Shown: positions 33,119-42,640, counted from the first letter of the stretch. The stretch is DNA of 64,000 bases from Cyanobacteriota bacterium (GCA_022402445.1 JAKRSF010000008.1:62001-126000); one strand, 5' to 3'. Translations and numbers: made by a program. The notes: generated from the sequence alone by a model not told the origin.

Positions 33119-36100
33119 ATGAAGTCGCGATCGGTTCCACCTCGGATCGTTCAACGGGATTTGCCGCCCCCGGATGGCACTGCCCGGACGATGGCTTGGG
33201 ATTCTAATTCTTCAACGGTTGCTGCGACCCCGACGCCCATGGAAGTTGCGCTACAGGATTTGCTGGAAACGTTTCGGGATGTGGCGGGGACGACGGGGGG
33301 GGCGATCGCCCTGAGGAAGGCGGATGCGACGGGGGCGATCGCGGAGGAGGAGATGGCTGGCCCCTGGGCGGTGGTGGGGTTGCCGACGGCGTTGGCGCGC
33401 CATTTGACGTTGTGGGCCAGTGCCCTGGGGGCGAGCCGAACGGTGGTGGCGGTGGAGGAGGAACCGAGTTTGGCGGCGCTGGCGCTGGCGCTTCAGGCGG
33501 CGCGGCTGGGGTTTGTGTGGGGGGCTCCCATTTTTGATGGGCGGGGGCTGTTGGTGGGGGGGGCGGTGCTGGTGAATCTGGGGCCGCCGCCGCTGGATGA
33601 GCGGATTTTGCGATCGCTGGAGCGGTTGCGGGGGCAGGTGGGGCTGCTGTTTGATTGGCAGCGCGATCGCGTGTACCTAGACCAGTTGCGCTGCCAGAAC
33701 CACCGGGCGGAACGGCTGGCCCGCCAGAGTGAAAGTTTGCTGCAAAAGGCGTTGGGGCCGCGCGATCGCCCCCTCTATCCCTCCCTGCTGCGGGCGGTGC
33801 GCCAGCGGGCCCAGGGGATGCTGGTGGAGTTGGCGGGGCTGTCGGCCTTTGGGACGGATTTGGGCATTGCCCTGGCCCAGGGGCAAACCCTCAAGGGGAC
33901 GATCGCCCGGTGCGGTCAGGCGATGGAGGCCCATTTGGGGATTGATCGCCTCTGGATTTGGCTGCTGGATCATGAGGCGAAGGCTTTGGAGTTCCAGGGG
34001 CCGTCTGCGCCACCGCCCCCCGCGATCGCTGGAGCGGACTTTCAGCGGCCCATTCATCTCACGCTTGCCGCCGCCACCGCCCCTGGGGCAACGGCCAGCG
34101 ACGGGACGCCCCCGCCCCCAGACGGGCCACCGCAGGCGGACGCCACGGCCCCCGAACCCACCCATTGGCTTGTGGATGAGGGGCCACCAGGCACCTATAC
34201 CCTGCCGCCCGACCCGCCCCCCTCGGAAACGGCAGAACCATCCCCCGACCCCTTGCCCCTGCGGGCCTGCACGGCCAACCTGCCCCCCGATGGGGTGGAG
34301 CCGTCGTCCCTGTGGTTGCCGCCGGAGCTGCTGTCCTGGTGCCAGGGGGAAGGGTTCGCGTCGTTGGGGCGCTATCCCATGGTGGTGAACGATCGCCCCA
34401 TTGGCACCGCGATCGTCCTTTCCCATCACCCCCTGGGGGACACCAGCAGCCACATGTTGGAATGGGCCGCCAACAGTATCGCCGTGGTGTTTGATCGATT
34501 TCAGGCTCGGGAAGAATTGCTCCGGCGGCGCGAAAAATTGATGCTGCAACTGTCGGGGCAAATCCATAATTCCCTGGATCTCGACACGATTTTGCAGACG
34601 GCGGTCACGGAAATCCGCTCCCTCTTTCGCATTGATGACTGCTATTTCCTGTGGTATTTGCCGGTGGGAGAGGAGCCCAATGCCACCACGTCCCACTACG
34701 CGAGCCGGGAGGGGTTGCCGGATCTGTCCCTCGATCGCCTGCCGAACTACACCACATCCCTGGCCCGATTGATCCTCGATCTTGCGCCGATCGCGATCCA
34801 CAACAGCGCCACGGGGGAGGAGAGCGATGTCCATGGGGTGACCTATGGGGGGGGCGGCGTGCCCTGTGGCTATGGGGCGGGGGAGGCGGCGGCGGCGTTT
34901 CCGGAAAAGACGAGCCGATCGCCGTTGGCCGCCATGCCGGGGGCGGCGCTGATGCCGATTTTGCGGACGGCGGGCATTGCGTCCCAGTTGGTGGTGCCCC
35001 TGAAGACGCGATCGGGGCAGTATGGGGCGATCGCCTGTAGCAATCGGCAGCGGCCACGCCAGTGGAAGGAAACGGAAATTGAATTATTGCAGGCGGCGGT
35101 GGATCGCCTCGCGATCGCGATTGACCAGGCGGAACTCTATGCCCAAGCCCGCGCCACCGCCCTCGCGGCCCAATCCCAGGCCAAGCGCCTCAGCGAAACC
35201 CTCGACAACCTCAAAAAGGCCGAAGCGCAACTGGTCCAAAACGAAAAAATGTCGAGCCTCGGGCAAATGGTGGCCGGCGTTGCCCACGAAATCAATAATC
35301 CCGTCAGCTTCATCTACGGCAACCTGGATCACCTGCGGGGCTACGCCCAGGACACCCTTCAGCTCATTGGCCTCTATCAGGAATGCTACCCGGAGCCCCA
35401 TCCCAAAATCGCGACCCTTTGCCGTTCCATTGATCTCGACTTTTTGATTGAAGATATGCCCAAGCTGATCCATTCCATGGAGATGGGCACGGAACGCATC
35501 CGCCAAATTGTGATGTCCCTGCGGAATTTTTCGCGTTTGGATGAGGCGGCCATTAAGCAGGTGGATATCCATGAGGGCATCGATAGTACGCTGCTGATCC
35601 TGCAAAGCCGCCTGAAGCCGTCGGGGCATTTCCTCGGGGTCGAGGTGACGAAGTGCTATGGCGATCTGCTGCCGGTGGAGTGCTATGCGGGGCAGTTGAA
35701 CCAGGTCTTTATGAATATTATTGGCAATGCGATCGATGCCCTGGAGGTGCTGGATCGACCGGGCCACATCACGATTACGACGACGCAGCTTGAGGCGATC
35801 GCGCCGGAGGACGATGAGCGGCTGTTGAGCAATCCCCTCGATGGGGTGCCCACGGCCTGCATTCGCATCCGCGATGATGGGGTGGGTATTACGGAGGAGG
35901 TCCGCTCCCACCTGTTTGATCCATTTTTCACGACGAAGCCGGTGGGCAAGGGCACGGGGCTGGGGCTGTCGATTTGCTACCAGATTGTGGTGGATAAGCA
36001 CGGGGGGGCGCTGGAGTGCCATTCGGTGCCCGAGGGGGGGACGGAGTTTTTGATCCGGATTCCCATGGCCCTGCCGAACCACCTGAAGCCAAGGGCCTAG
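33119..36100 (+). CDS. Multi-GAF sensor histidine kinase
   Basis: 993 residues, no membrane helix, so a cytosolic sensor kinase. The first 220 residues are a GAF-like unit. A GAF-like unit covers about 255-460, interrupted by a Pro/Ala/Asp-rich insertion near 300-395. A better-conserved GAF domain covers about 480-690, with a Gly-rich insertion. The kinase has an H-box with His723 (GVAHEINNPVSF), an N-box (MNIIGNAIDALEVL), and G-boxes (DDGVGITEE, GKGTGLGLS). It has no receiver domain. GAF domains can hold bilins or small ligands, but no clear bilin-binding Cys is seen. The nearby response regulator is a possible partner by position only. Confidence 0.9.
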   Translation: MKSRSVPPRIVQRDLPPPDGTARTMAWDSNSSTVAATPTPMEVALQDLLETFRDVAGTTGGAIALRKADATGAIAEEEMAGPWAVVGLPTALARHLTLWASALGASRTVVAVEEEPSLAALALALQAARLGFVWGAPIFDGRGLLVGGAVLVNLGPPPLDERILRSLERLRGQVGLLFDWQRDRVYLDQLRCQNHRAERLARQSESLLQKALGPRDRPLYPSLLRAVRQRAQGMLVELAGLSAFGTDLGIALAQGQTLKGTIARCGQAMEAHLGIDRLWIWLLDHEAKALEFQGPSAPPPPAIAGADFQRPIHLTLAAATAPGATASDGTPPPPDGPPQADATAPEPTHWLVDEGPPGTYTLPPDPPPSETAEPSPDPLPLRACTANLPPDGVEPSSLWLPPELLSWCQGEGFASLGRYPMVVNDRPIGTAIVLSHHPLGDTSSHMLEWAANSIAVVFDRFQAREELLRRREKLMLQLSGQIHNSLDLDTILQTAVTEIRSLFRIDDCYFLWYLPVGEEPNATTSHYASREGLPDLSLDRLPNYTTSLARLILDLAPIAIHNSATGEESDVHGVTYGGGGVPCGYGAGEAAAAFPEKTSRSPLAAMPGAALMPILRTAGIASQLVVPLKTRSGQYGAIACSNRQRPRQWKETEIELLQAAVDRLAIAIDQAELYAQARATALAAQSQAKRLSETLDNLKKAEAQLVQNEKMSSLGQMVAGVAHEINNPVSFIYGNLDHLRGYAQDTLQLIGLYQECYPEPHPKIATLCRSIDLDFLIEDMPKLIHSMEMGTERIRQIVMSLRNFSRLDEAAIKQVDIHEGIDSTLLILQSRLKPSGHFLGVEVTKCYGDLLPVECYAGQLNQVFMNIIGNAIDALEVLDRPGHITITTTQLEAIAPEDDERLLSNPLDGVPTACIRIRDDGVGITEEVRSHLFDPFFTTKPVGKGTGLGLSICYQIVVDKHGGALECHSVPEGGTEFLIRIPMALPNHLKPRA

Positions 36101-36195
36101 GCGCGATCGCGCGGGTGGGGCGGGGTGGGCGATCGCCGCGTCCAGGGCCGGGGCCGCCCTCTCCAGAAATTTTTCAGAAATTTTCCCGGAAGCCC

Positions 36196-36225
36196 TTGAC
36201 AACCCTCTGGACGGACCAATAGTAT
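36196..36225 (+). promoter_or_regulatory. Sigma-70-type promoter of tRNA-Gln
   Basis: A consensus TTGACA at 36196-36201 and TAGTAT at 36220-36225 are separated by 18 bases and lie 22 bases before the tRNA. It fits a strong housekeeping promoter driving the tRNA. Confidence 0.75.
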
Positions 36226-36247
36226 GTTTAAGCCTTGAGCAAGCCGA

Positions 36248-36319
36248 TGGGGCGTGGCCAAGTGGTAAGGCAGCGGGTTTTGGTCCCGCCATTCGTAGGT
36301 TCGAACCCTACCGCCCCAG
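36248..36319 (+). tRNA. tRNA-Gln, anticodon TTG
   Basis: 72 nucleotides. The acceptor arm TGGGGCG pairs with CGCCCCA at 36312-36318 and the discriminator is G. The anticodon arm GCGGG-TTTTGGT-CCCGC places TTG at the anticodon, decoding CAA and CAG. The T arm holds GTTCGAACC. CCA is not encoded. A TTGACA/TAGTAT promoter lies just upstream. Confidence 0.96.
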
Positions 36320-36646
36320 TTTTGAACAACGTAAACGCATCGGGAAGGTCCTTCGCAGGGACCATAGAAACCTTGCGCTGATGCCTGTCCCCCTAACCCT
36401 AGAAGCTTTTCGGCCCGTTGCTGAAGGGTGAAAAGTTCTGGGGGCCGTGGCGCGATCGCGGAGACCTGATCTTGCTTGCCCTGATCTTCCTTGATCGGTG
36501 GTTCGGCTCGGTGGGGTGGCGATCGCTTCGGCACGGGTGGGGGTGGCTGTTCCTCGGGAAGCGCGATCGCAGCCATGGTCGCCACCTTAAAAGATTGTTA
36601 AAAAATGAAAGGTATCGCTCCCCAAACTCTTGAGGTATCTTGAGGT
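36320..36646. other. Gap between tRNA-Gln and kaiA
   Basis: 327 bases. I see no gene; frames here have no domain character. The last 70 bases are A+T-rich (TTGTTAAAAAATGAAAGG region at about 36590-36612) and probably hold the kaiA promoter. The sequence TTGAGG occurs twice just before the kaiA start. Confidence 0.4.
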
Positions 36647-37579
36647 TTGACGGACCTATCCCCTCGCGCTCCCGTTCCCTTGCGACCTCATCTTGTCATT
36701 GCCGCCTTTGTGCCGTCGGACCACCGGCTACAGCTTCTGGAGGAGCAATTTGATGCTTCCCGTTTCACGCTGCATTGGCTCCAATCTCCGGCGGAATTCC
36801 TGGATTTTTTGGGCGATCGCAAGCGGGATCTCGATTGTCTGATTCTGGAGGAAACCGCCGCCCTGCCTGCCCTGCTTGATGCCCTGCGCGATCGCTCCAT
36901 CCTCCTGCCCGCCGTCCTCCTGCGGGAGCCCGACAGCCCTAGCCGCCGCGACGATCTCCCCCAATACCACGCGGCGGAACTGATCATCCCCACCTCCGCC
37001 CTCGCCAAATCCTCCAGCGCCATCGACCTCGCGATCGCCAACTTCCTCCAGCTTCAGCCCCAGTCCTCCGATGACCTGGCCGACCATGGCACCGACGCCT
37101 CCGCCACCACCAGCACCCCCCCTCCCCCCTCCCCCCAGCGTTCCATCGCCCCCCTCCCCGCTGAACCGCTGCTCCAGCAGCAGCACCGCCTGTCCGAAAA
37201 ATTACGCGCCCGGTTGGGGTATCTCGGCGTGTACTACAAACGCGAAGCCAAAAACTTTCTTCGTTACCTCCCCCCAGACGAACAGCGGGAATTTTTATCG
37301 CGGCTTAAGGAAGATTACCGGGAAATTGTTCTAGTATATTTTTCGCAGGAATCTACCCTAAATCAACAGATTGATAACCTGGTGGATAAGGCATTTTTTG
37401 CTGATATTTCTGTGGCCCAAATCGTTGAAATTCATATGTCTTTGATGGAGGATTTTTCTAAGCAGCTTAAACTGGAAGGGCGCAGCGAAGAAATCCTGCT
37501 GGACTACCGCCTCACGCTCATTGACGTGATCGCCCACCTCTGCGAAATGTATCGTCGTTCCATCCCTCGGGAAGCGTAG
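36647..37579 (+). CDS. kaiA: Circadian clock protein KaiA
   Basis: 310 residues. KaiA binds the KaiC C-terminal tail and stimulates KaiC phosphorylation. The N-terminal pseudo-receiver (about 15-145) contains LDCLILEETAALPAL. A Pro/Thr-rich linker precedes the C-terminal four-helix dimer and KaiC-binding domain (LGYLGVYYKREAKNFLRYLP, then IVEIHMSLMEDFSKQLKLEG, then LLDYRLTLIDVIAHLCEMYR), which is nearly invariant in the family. It is a full-length protein, not the short C-terminal form of some filamentous species. No ATG precedes the conserved part; TTG at 36647, 11 bases after a GAGG, is the most likely start. Confidence 0.95.
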   Translation: MTDLSPRAPVPLRPHLVIAAFVPSDHRLQLLEEQFDASRFTLHWLQSPAEFLDFLGDRKRDLDCLILEETAALPALLDALRDRSILLPAVLLREPDSPSRRDDLPQYHAAELIIPTSALAKSSSAIDLAIANFLQLQPQSSDDLADHGTDASATTSTPPPPSPQRSIAPLPAEPLLQQQHRLSEKLRARLGYLGVYYKREAKNFLRYLPPDEQREFLSRLKEDYREIVLVYFSQESTLNQQIDNLVDKAFFADISVAQIVEIHMSLMEDFSKQLKLEGRSEEILLDYRLTLIDVIAHLCEMYRRSIPREA

Positions 37580-37942
37580 GATCTACACAGCAATGGGGGG
37601 CGATCGCACCCCAGCGGACCATCAGTTCTCCGGTCAAGCCATAGGGTCAGCGGCCATGTCAACCTCCACGATGATCGAACCCCCCAAGGCATCTCAACCT
37701 CCGCCCCTGAGCCCCGCCCCCGGTTCACGGATCAACGGCTCGATGAACCGCAACCCAACCGCGAGCCCAGGTCAGTTTCCCCCAGCGATCGACGCCAGTT
37801 GCCGATGCCCTTGTCCCCCTTCTGTTGATTAATCGCCCTTGCCCCGTCCATTTCCGTTTCCGTTCAATCCCCCCTAGCCTATTGCCCCTTCGTAATCAGA
37901 AAGGTGACAGCGGCCCCCCTAGCCATTTCCCGTGTTTTTGCC
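37580..37942. promoter_or_regulatory. kaiA-kaiB gap, expected kaiBC promoter region
   Basis: 363 bases without a gene. kaiB and kaiC are usually transcribed from their own promoter just upstream of kaiB, regulated by RpaA and the clock, so this is the expected place. I could not pick out a single promoter or operator by eye. Confidence 0.4.
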
Positions 37943-38257
37943 ATGAGCCTCCTGAAAAAAACCTATGTCCTTAAGCTTTATGTGGCAGGTAACACGCCCA
38001 ACTCCGTGCGGGCACTGAAAACCCTGAAAAATATTCTGGAGGAGGAATTTCAGGGCGTTTATGCCCTGAAGGTCATTGACGTGCTCAAAAACCCCCAGTT
38101 GGCGGAGGAGGATAAGATTTTGGCGACGCCCACCCTCGCGAAGATTCTGCCGCCGCCGGTTCGTAAGATCATTGGCGATCTCTCGGATCGAGAACGGGTG
38201 CTCATTGGCCTCGATCTCCTCTATGAAGAACTTTCGGAGGATGATGCGATCATTTAG
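37943..38257 (+). CDS. kaiB: Circadian clock protein KaiB
   Basis: 104 residues. KaiB binds phosphorylated KaiC after a fold switch, sequesters KaiA and promotes KaiC dephosphorylation. Family motifs are [40 protein letters not shown] and [20 protein letters not shown]. The C-terminal acidic tail (ELSEDDAII) is shorter than in many species. The ATG at 37943 matches the family start; the in-frame codon at 37904 would add 13 non-conserved residues. kaiC follows after 243 bases. Confidence 0.97.
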   Translation: MSLLKKTYVLKLYVAGNTPNSVRALKTLKNILEEEFQGVYALKVIDVLKNPQLAEEDKILATPTLAKILPPPVRKIIGDLSDRERVLIGLDLLYEELSEDDAII

Positions 38258-38500
38258 ATGTTTAAATTAAGTCTTAAGTATCTAGATGTCCCCTAATTCA
38301 GGCCATGGCATCGGTGGAGATGGATAACCCTGTGGTATCGGCTGCCCTGCCCCATCGATTCGCCACAATGCCCCCCAATCTCCCCCGGATCGATCCTTCC
38401 CCCCGATCAGTCGATCCAAATTTCCACTACCCTAACCATTGATTGTTCTTGCATTGGTTGTAGTTATTTAGCTCCTTCGGTTTAGGTTTTAACACTCATC

Positions 38501-40060
38501 ATGGCTCAATCTGAAAGTCTACCTTCCAACGGCGATCGTAAGCTGATGGGCGTCCAGAAGATTCGGACCATGATCGAAGGGTTTGACGACATCAGCCACG
38601 GTGGTTTGCCCGTGGGCCGTGCAACCCTGGTCAGCGGCACTTCGGGGACTGGCAAAACCCTGTTTGCGACCCAGTTTCTTTATAACGGCATCATGTATTT
38701 TGATGAGCCGGGAATTTTTGTGACCTTCGAGGAATCCCCGGCGGATATTATCAAAAATGCCCAGAGTTTCGGTTGGGATCTGCAAAGTTTAATTGATGCA
38801 GGAAAGTTGTTTGTTTTAGATGCGTCGCCGGATCCGGAGGGACAGGAAATTGTTGGCAGTTTTGACCTGTCGGCGTTGATTGAACGGATCCAGTATGCGA
38901 TCCGTAAATACAAGGCGAAGCGGGTTTCGATTGATTCGATTACGGCGGTGTTTCAGCAGTACGATGCGGCGTCGGTGGTGCGGCGGGAGATTTTCCGCCT
39001 AGTGGCGCGCCTGAAACAGGTGGGGGTGACGACGGTGATGACCACGGAGCGGGAGCTGGAATATGGCCCCGTGGCGCGGTTTGGGGTGGAGGAGTTTGTT
39101 TCGGATAATGTGGCGATTATGCGGAACGTTTTGGAGGGGGAAAGACGACGCAGAACCCTAGAGATTCTGAAGCTGCGGGGGACGACCCACATGAAGGGGG
39201 AGTACCCGTTTACGATGACGAATCAGGGAATTAGTATTTTTCCGCTGGGGGCGATGCGCTTGACCCAGCGATCGTCGAATGCGCGGGTGTCGTCGGGGGT
39301 GGAGACCCTCGATCGCATGTGCGGTGGGGGATTCTTTAAGGATTCAATTATTCTGGCGACGGGGGCGACGGGTACCGGAAAAACGCTCCTGGTGAGTAAG
39401 TTCATTGAGGATGCGTGCAAGAACGGCGATCGCGCGATTCTGTTTGCCTATGAGGAGTCGCGGGCGCAGCTTTCGCGGAATGCCTACTCTTGGGGGATTG
39501 ATTTTGAGGATTTGGAGCGGCGGGGACTGCTGAAGATTTTGTGTGCCTATCCGGAGTCGGCGGGGCTGGAGGATCATTTGCAGATTATTAAATCTGAGAT
39601 TGCGGAATTTAAGCCGTCTCGGATTGCGATTGATTCCCTGTCGGCGATGGCGCGGGGGGTGAGTAATAATGCCTTTCGGCAGTTTGTGATTGGGGTGACG
39701 GGCTACGCGAAGCAGGAGGAGATTACGGGGTTCTTTACGAATACGACGGACCAGTTTATGGGGTCCCATTCGATTACGGATTCCCACATTTCTACGATTA
39801 CGGACACGATTTTGATGTTGCAGTATGTGGAAATTCGCGGGGAGATGTGTCGGGCGATTAATGTGTTTAAGATGCGGGGCTCGGAGCACGATAAGGGCAT
39901 TCGGGAATATACGATTAGTCGCAATGGGCCGGAAATTCGCGATTCGTTCCGCCAGTATGAGCGGATTATTAGTGGGTCGCCGACGCGGGTGACGGTGAAT
40001 GAGAAGAGTGAGCTATCGCGGATTGTGCGTGGGGTTCAGGAGAAGTCTGGGGATGTTTAA
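38501..40060 (+). CDS. kaiC: Circadian clock ATPase/kinase KaiC
   Basis: 519 residues, the same length as the model cyanobacterial protein. KaiC is a double-hexamer clock core with autokinase, autophosphatase and ATPase activity. The CI ring has Walker A GTSGTGKT with the catalytic Glu pair in FEESP; the CII ring has GATGTGKT. The autophosphorylated residues fall exactly at S431 and T432 in SHISTITDTI. The C-terminal KaiA-binding tail (SELSRIVRGVQEKSGDV) is intact. With kaiA and kaiB upstream the clock is complete. The stop codon shares one base with the next gene's ATG (TAATG). Confidence 0.98.
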   Translation: MAQSESLPSNGDRKLMGVQKIRTMIEGFDDISHGGLPVGRATLVSGTSGTGKTLFATQFLYNGIMYFDEPGIFVTFEESPADIIKNAQSFGWDLQSLIDAGKLFVLDASPDPEGQEIVGSFDLSALIERIQYAIRKYKAKRVSIDSITAVFQQYDAASVVRREIFRLVARLKQVGVTTVMTTERELEYGPVARFGVEEFVSDNVAIMRNVLEGERRRRTLEILKLRGTTHMKGEYPFTMTNQGISIFPLGAMRLTQRSSNARVSSGVETLDRMCGGGFFKDSIILATGATGTGKTLLVSKFIEDACKNGDRAILFAYEESRAQLSRNAYSWGIDFEDLERRGLLKILCAYPESAGLEDHLQIIKSEIAEFKPSRIAIDSLSAMARGVSNNAFRQFVIGVTGYAKQEEITGFFTNTTDQFMGSHSITDSHISTITDTILMLQYVEIRGEMCRAINVFKMRGSEHDKGIREYTISRNGPEIRDSFRQYERIISGSPTRVTVNEKSELSRIVRGVQEKSGDV

Positions 40061-40905
40061 TGGCTAGGGGTGGGGCGGCGCGGGTGGCGGTTTCGCGCTA
40101 TGCGGAGTTTGCGGTGAGCTATTGCCACCGGCTGCCGGAGTTGGATGGGGTGCAAAATGGGGTGCGATTTGGGGCGGCGGCGCGATCGCCGGGGGCCACG
40201 GTGGGCCTATGGGTGACGGTGGCGGGGCCGGTGGATGCCTACGGGATGGTGGTGAATCTTTCGACGGTGGTCAAAGGGGCGATCGCGCGGGAGGTGCTCG
40301 GGCCGCTGGATGGGGCGTATCTAAATGATGTGTGGCCGGAATTTGAGACGATGTTGCCGGCTCCGGAGTCGTTGGCCTGGGCAATCTGGAGACGGTTGGC
40401 GCGATCGCTGGATTTAGTGCGGGTACGGGTGCAGTGGCGTCCGACGGTATGGGCGGACTATGGGGGAGAGGGTATGGATGCGCTGTTGACGATTGAAACC
40501 CAGTTCTGTGCGGCCCATCGCCTGTCGATGCCGGGACTGAGCCTGGAGGAAAATTACGCGATCTATGGCAAGTGCGCACGGCCCAGCGGCCACGGCCATA
40601 ACTATAAATTGGCGGTGACGGTGCGTGGCCCCATTGATCCGCGCACGGGCATGGTGGCGGAACTGGTTGCCTTTGAGCGGCTGGTGAATGAGGTGCTGGT
40701 GGAGGAGCTGGACCACAGTTTTCTCAATGCCGATGTGCCCCACTTCGCGATGGTGGTGCCGACGGCGGAAAATATTGCCCTCTATGCCCGCGATCGCCTG
40801 GCGGAACCGCTGCGATCGCTGGGGGTTGAGCTATACAAAATCCGCCTCTACGAAACGGATAAAAACGTCTGCGAAGTTTACGGCGAGGGCTACGGCAAGG
40901 ACTAG
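40060..40905 (+). CDS. Tandem 6-pyruvoyl-tetrahydropterin/6-carboxytetrahydropterin synthase-like protein
   Basis: 281 residues, two copies of the PTPS/QueD fold. The C-terminal copy (about 139-281) has all catalytic groups: zinc His in FCAAHRL, nucleophilic Cys and His-x-His in KCARPSGHGHNY, Asp-His in ELDHSFLN and Glu in LYETDKN. It should make 6-carboxytetrahydropterin for queuosine, or act on dihydroneopterin triphosphate. The N-terminal copy (about 1-130) keeps the first His (CHRL) but has lost the His-x-His and Cys, so it is catalytically dead. It starts on the kaiC stop (TAATG), so it is probably translated with kaiC, which is not usual for this enzyme. Confidence 0.88.
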   Translation: MARGGAARVAVSRYAEFAVSYCHRLPELDGVQNGVRFGAAARSPGATVGLWVTVAGPVDAYGMVVNLSTVVKGAIAREVLGPLDGAYLNDVWPEFETMLPAPESLAWAIWRRLARSLDLVRVRVQWRPTVWADYGGEGMDALLTIETQFCAAHRLSMPGLSLEENYAIYGKCARPSGHGHNYKLAVTVRGPIDPRTGMVAELVAFERLVNEVLVEELDHSFLNADVPHFAMVVPTAENIALYARDRLAEPLRSLGVELYKIRLYETDKNVCEVYGEGYGKD

Positions 40906-40913
40906 GACCAACC

Positions 40914-41222
40914 CTAAGGCGAAGCGGGCTGGGACTGGGTGGGGCGATAGGTAGGCACATCAAGCAGGCCCGCCTTCTGGATGGCAATGACCGCCACGGA
41001 CGCCACCGCAACACCCACCACCAAACCCGCCGCCAACACAATCAAAAACACCTGCTGCATCCGCCGCTTCATGGCGGGACTCACGGCCCTGGGCGCTTCG
41101 ATGCCGGTGCCGTAGGTCTTGGCAAACTCCGACTGCAATCCCTGCCCCGCCGGATCATTGAGGCCCGGTGGGGTGTTTTTGTCGCCAAAGGGGTTGGGCG
41201 ATCCACCAGAAAATCCGTTCAT
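40914..41222 (-). CDS. Small membrane protein of unknown function
   Basis: 102 residues. A Gly/Pro/Asn-rich hydrophilic N-terminus (FGDKNTPPGLNDPAGQGLQS) and basic patch (MKRRMQQ) precede one membrane helix at about 58-82 (VFLIVLAAGLVVGVAVASVA), with a short polar tail. By the positive-inside rule the N-terminus is cytosolic. I do not recognise the family. It converges on the pterin-synthase gene with a 9-base gap and is divergent from the Psb35-like gene. The open frame is well bounded and has a plausible ATG. Confidence 0.65.
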   Translation of the reverse strand: MNGFSGGSPNPFGDKNTPPGLNDPAGQGLQSEFAKTYGTGIEAPRAVSPAMKRRMQQVFLIVLAAGLVVGVAVASVAVIAIQKAGLLDVPTYRPTQSQPASP

Positions 41223-41459
41223 GTCCTGCTGCCAATCCTTAAATGAATCCTTGCTAATCCTGTCGCTGGTGCCGATCGCTGACGCTGGCCGACGCCCCGC
41301 TACGGTTTGCCATCTCCCTAGGATAGGAGCCCCAGGGGCGCGATCGCCGGTTAACCGCTCCGGAAGGGGGGAGAACCGTACAGCATGACCTGGGCGACAT
41401 CCGCAACAATGTGTTACATTTGTTTACAAGAAGACACAAGGATTTGCACGGAGGATTCC

Positions 41460-41690
41460 ATGGCACTTGTCATCGCCCTTTTCGTCATCGGTTGGGTCGC
41501 GGCGGCCGTCCTCGGTACCCAGGCTTATTTCCGGGGTGAGCAAACCAAGCCGATCCATGAGCGGAACTGGAGCTCCGATTCCTTCGAGTCCCTGGCGGAG
41601 AGCGTGACCGGGACGAAGGTAGATTTTGCGGAGCGCCGTCCGGCCTACGGCATGGATGAGTTTGCGAGCGCCCAGTTGCCCAAGGCTTAG
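41460..41690 (+). CDS. psb35: Psb35-like photosystem II assembly protein (Ssl2148 type)
   Basis: 76 residues. One N-terminal helix (MALVIALFVIGWVAAAVLGT) is followed by QAYFRGEQTKPIHERNWSSD and a conserved polar tail (YGMDEFASAQLPKA). I recognise the ARG-free EQTKPIHERNW region from Synechocystis Ssl2148, named Psb35, which stabilises the CP47 assembly module and associated high-light-inducible proteins. Name recall is from memory. A perfect GGAGG at 41450-41454 lies 5 bases before the ATG at 41460, so earlier in-frame starts are excluded. A strong terminator stands 225 bases downstream. Confidence 0.75.
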   Translation: MALVIALFVIGWVAAAVLGTQAYFRGEQTKPIHERNWSSDSFESLAESVTGTKVDFAERRPAYGMDEFASAQLPKA

Positions 41691-41914
41691 TGAATGGCCC
41701 AATTCGGTGGCATCGGTGGGGAATGGAAGCCCTACGGATGCCGCTGAATTCGACGGCCCTGAGCCCTAGGGGTGGCTGCGTCGGTTGATGATCAGGCCCC
41801 TTGAAGGTTGATCTTCGCGGGAATTTTTTCGGACTCGATTTTCTCAAGCATCAGTTTCTCGAACACAAAGGACAGTGGCCTCGGACGTTAGACACCCGAT
41901 GGCTTTAGACAGGG

Positions 41915-41942
41915 GCCTCCGCGATCGCGGGGGCTTTTTTTT
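41915..41942 (+). terminator. HIP1-centred rho-independent terminator
   Basis: GCCTCCGCGA and TCGCGGGGGC pair in a 10-bp near-perfect stem whose centre is the HIP1 octamer, followed by eight T. It reads on the plus strand and would end the psb35 transcript or a small RNA from the 41691-41914 interval. Confidence 0.85.
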
Positions 41943-41992
41943 CGCTGCGACGGGGAAGGGTTTAGGGATGTTGAGGCATGGCTTTGCTCAGC

Positions 41993-42640
41993 TCAGCGAT
42001 CGCCTAGGAGTTCTCCAAGGGTTGTGGTGAGCAAGATCAATCCAACGATCACCATGGCCGTGGCAGCGATGCGGTTGATCAGACGATGGAATTGGGGGCG
42101 AATCCGCGATCGTGCCCGATCGGCCAGGTAGGCATAGGCGAGTTTGACGCTACCCACCGCGATCGCCGCGATCGCCATGACCATCACCCAATCTGGGACG
42201 GTGAGGGCGGAGAGGTCCAAAAAAGCGGGAAAAAAACCGAAATAAAACAGAATTGCTTTTTGATCCCCGAGGGTAATCGATAGGCCCATGAAAAGACTCG
42301 ATGCCCAGGAATATTGATCGCTGTTTTCCGCTTGATTGCTAATGGGAACCGCTCGCCAGAGTTGGACGGCCAGCCAGAGGAGATAAAGCCCCCCAAAGCT
42401 TTTAATCAACATAAACAGGGGGCTAAATTGTTCCGCAAAAAAGGCTAACCCCCAAACGGCAAGGGCAATGAAAATTAAATCCCCAATGACAATGCCAAGG
42501 GCCGTTAAAGCCCCATGCCAAAAGCCAAGGCTAGCGGATCGGGCCGAAACGGTCAGTACGCTCAAACTGGGCACCGCCGCCAAGGCCGCGATCGCGCCAA
42601 ACAGGGCCACCAGGGTACCGACACTCAATTGACTCGCCAT
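41993..42640 (-). CDS. LysE/RhtB-family amino acid exporter
   Basis: 215 residues with six hydrophobic helices. The family exports amino acids such as lysine, threonine or homoserine lactone. Landmarks are the N-terminal small-residue helix, SLGFWHGALTALGIVIGDL, the FGGLYLLWLAVQLWR helix and a FMGLSITLGDQKAILFYFGF segment. The substrate cannot be told. It sits 26 bases from the glycosyltransferase-like gene on the same strand, downstream of it, so they may be co-transcribed, though no functional link is obvious. Confidence 0.88.
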   Translation of the reverse strand: MASQLSVGTLVALFGAIAALAAVPSLSVLTVSARSASLGFWHGALTALGIVIGDLIFIALAVWGLAFFAEQFSPLFMLIKSFGGLYLLWLAVQLWRAVPISNQAENSDQYSWASSLFMGLSITLGDQKAILFYFGFFPAFLDLSALTVPDWVMVMAIAAIAVGSVKLAYAYLADRARSRIRPQFHRLINRIAATAMVIVGLILLTTTLGELLGDR

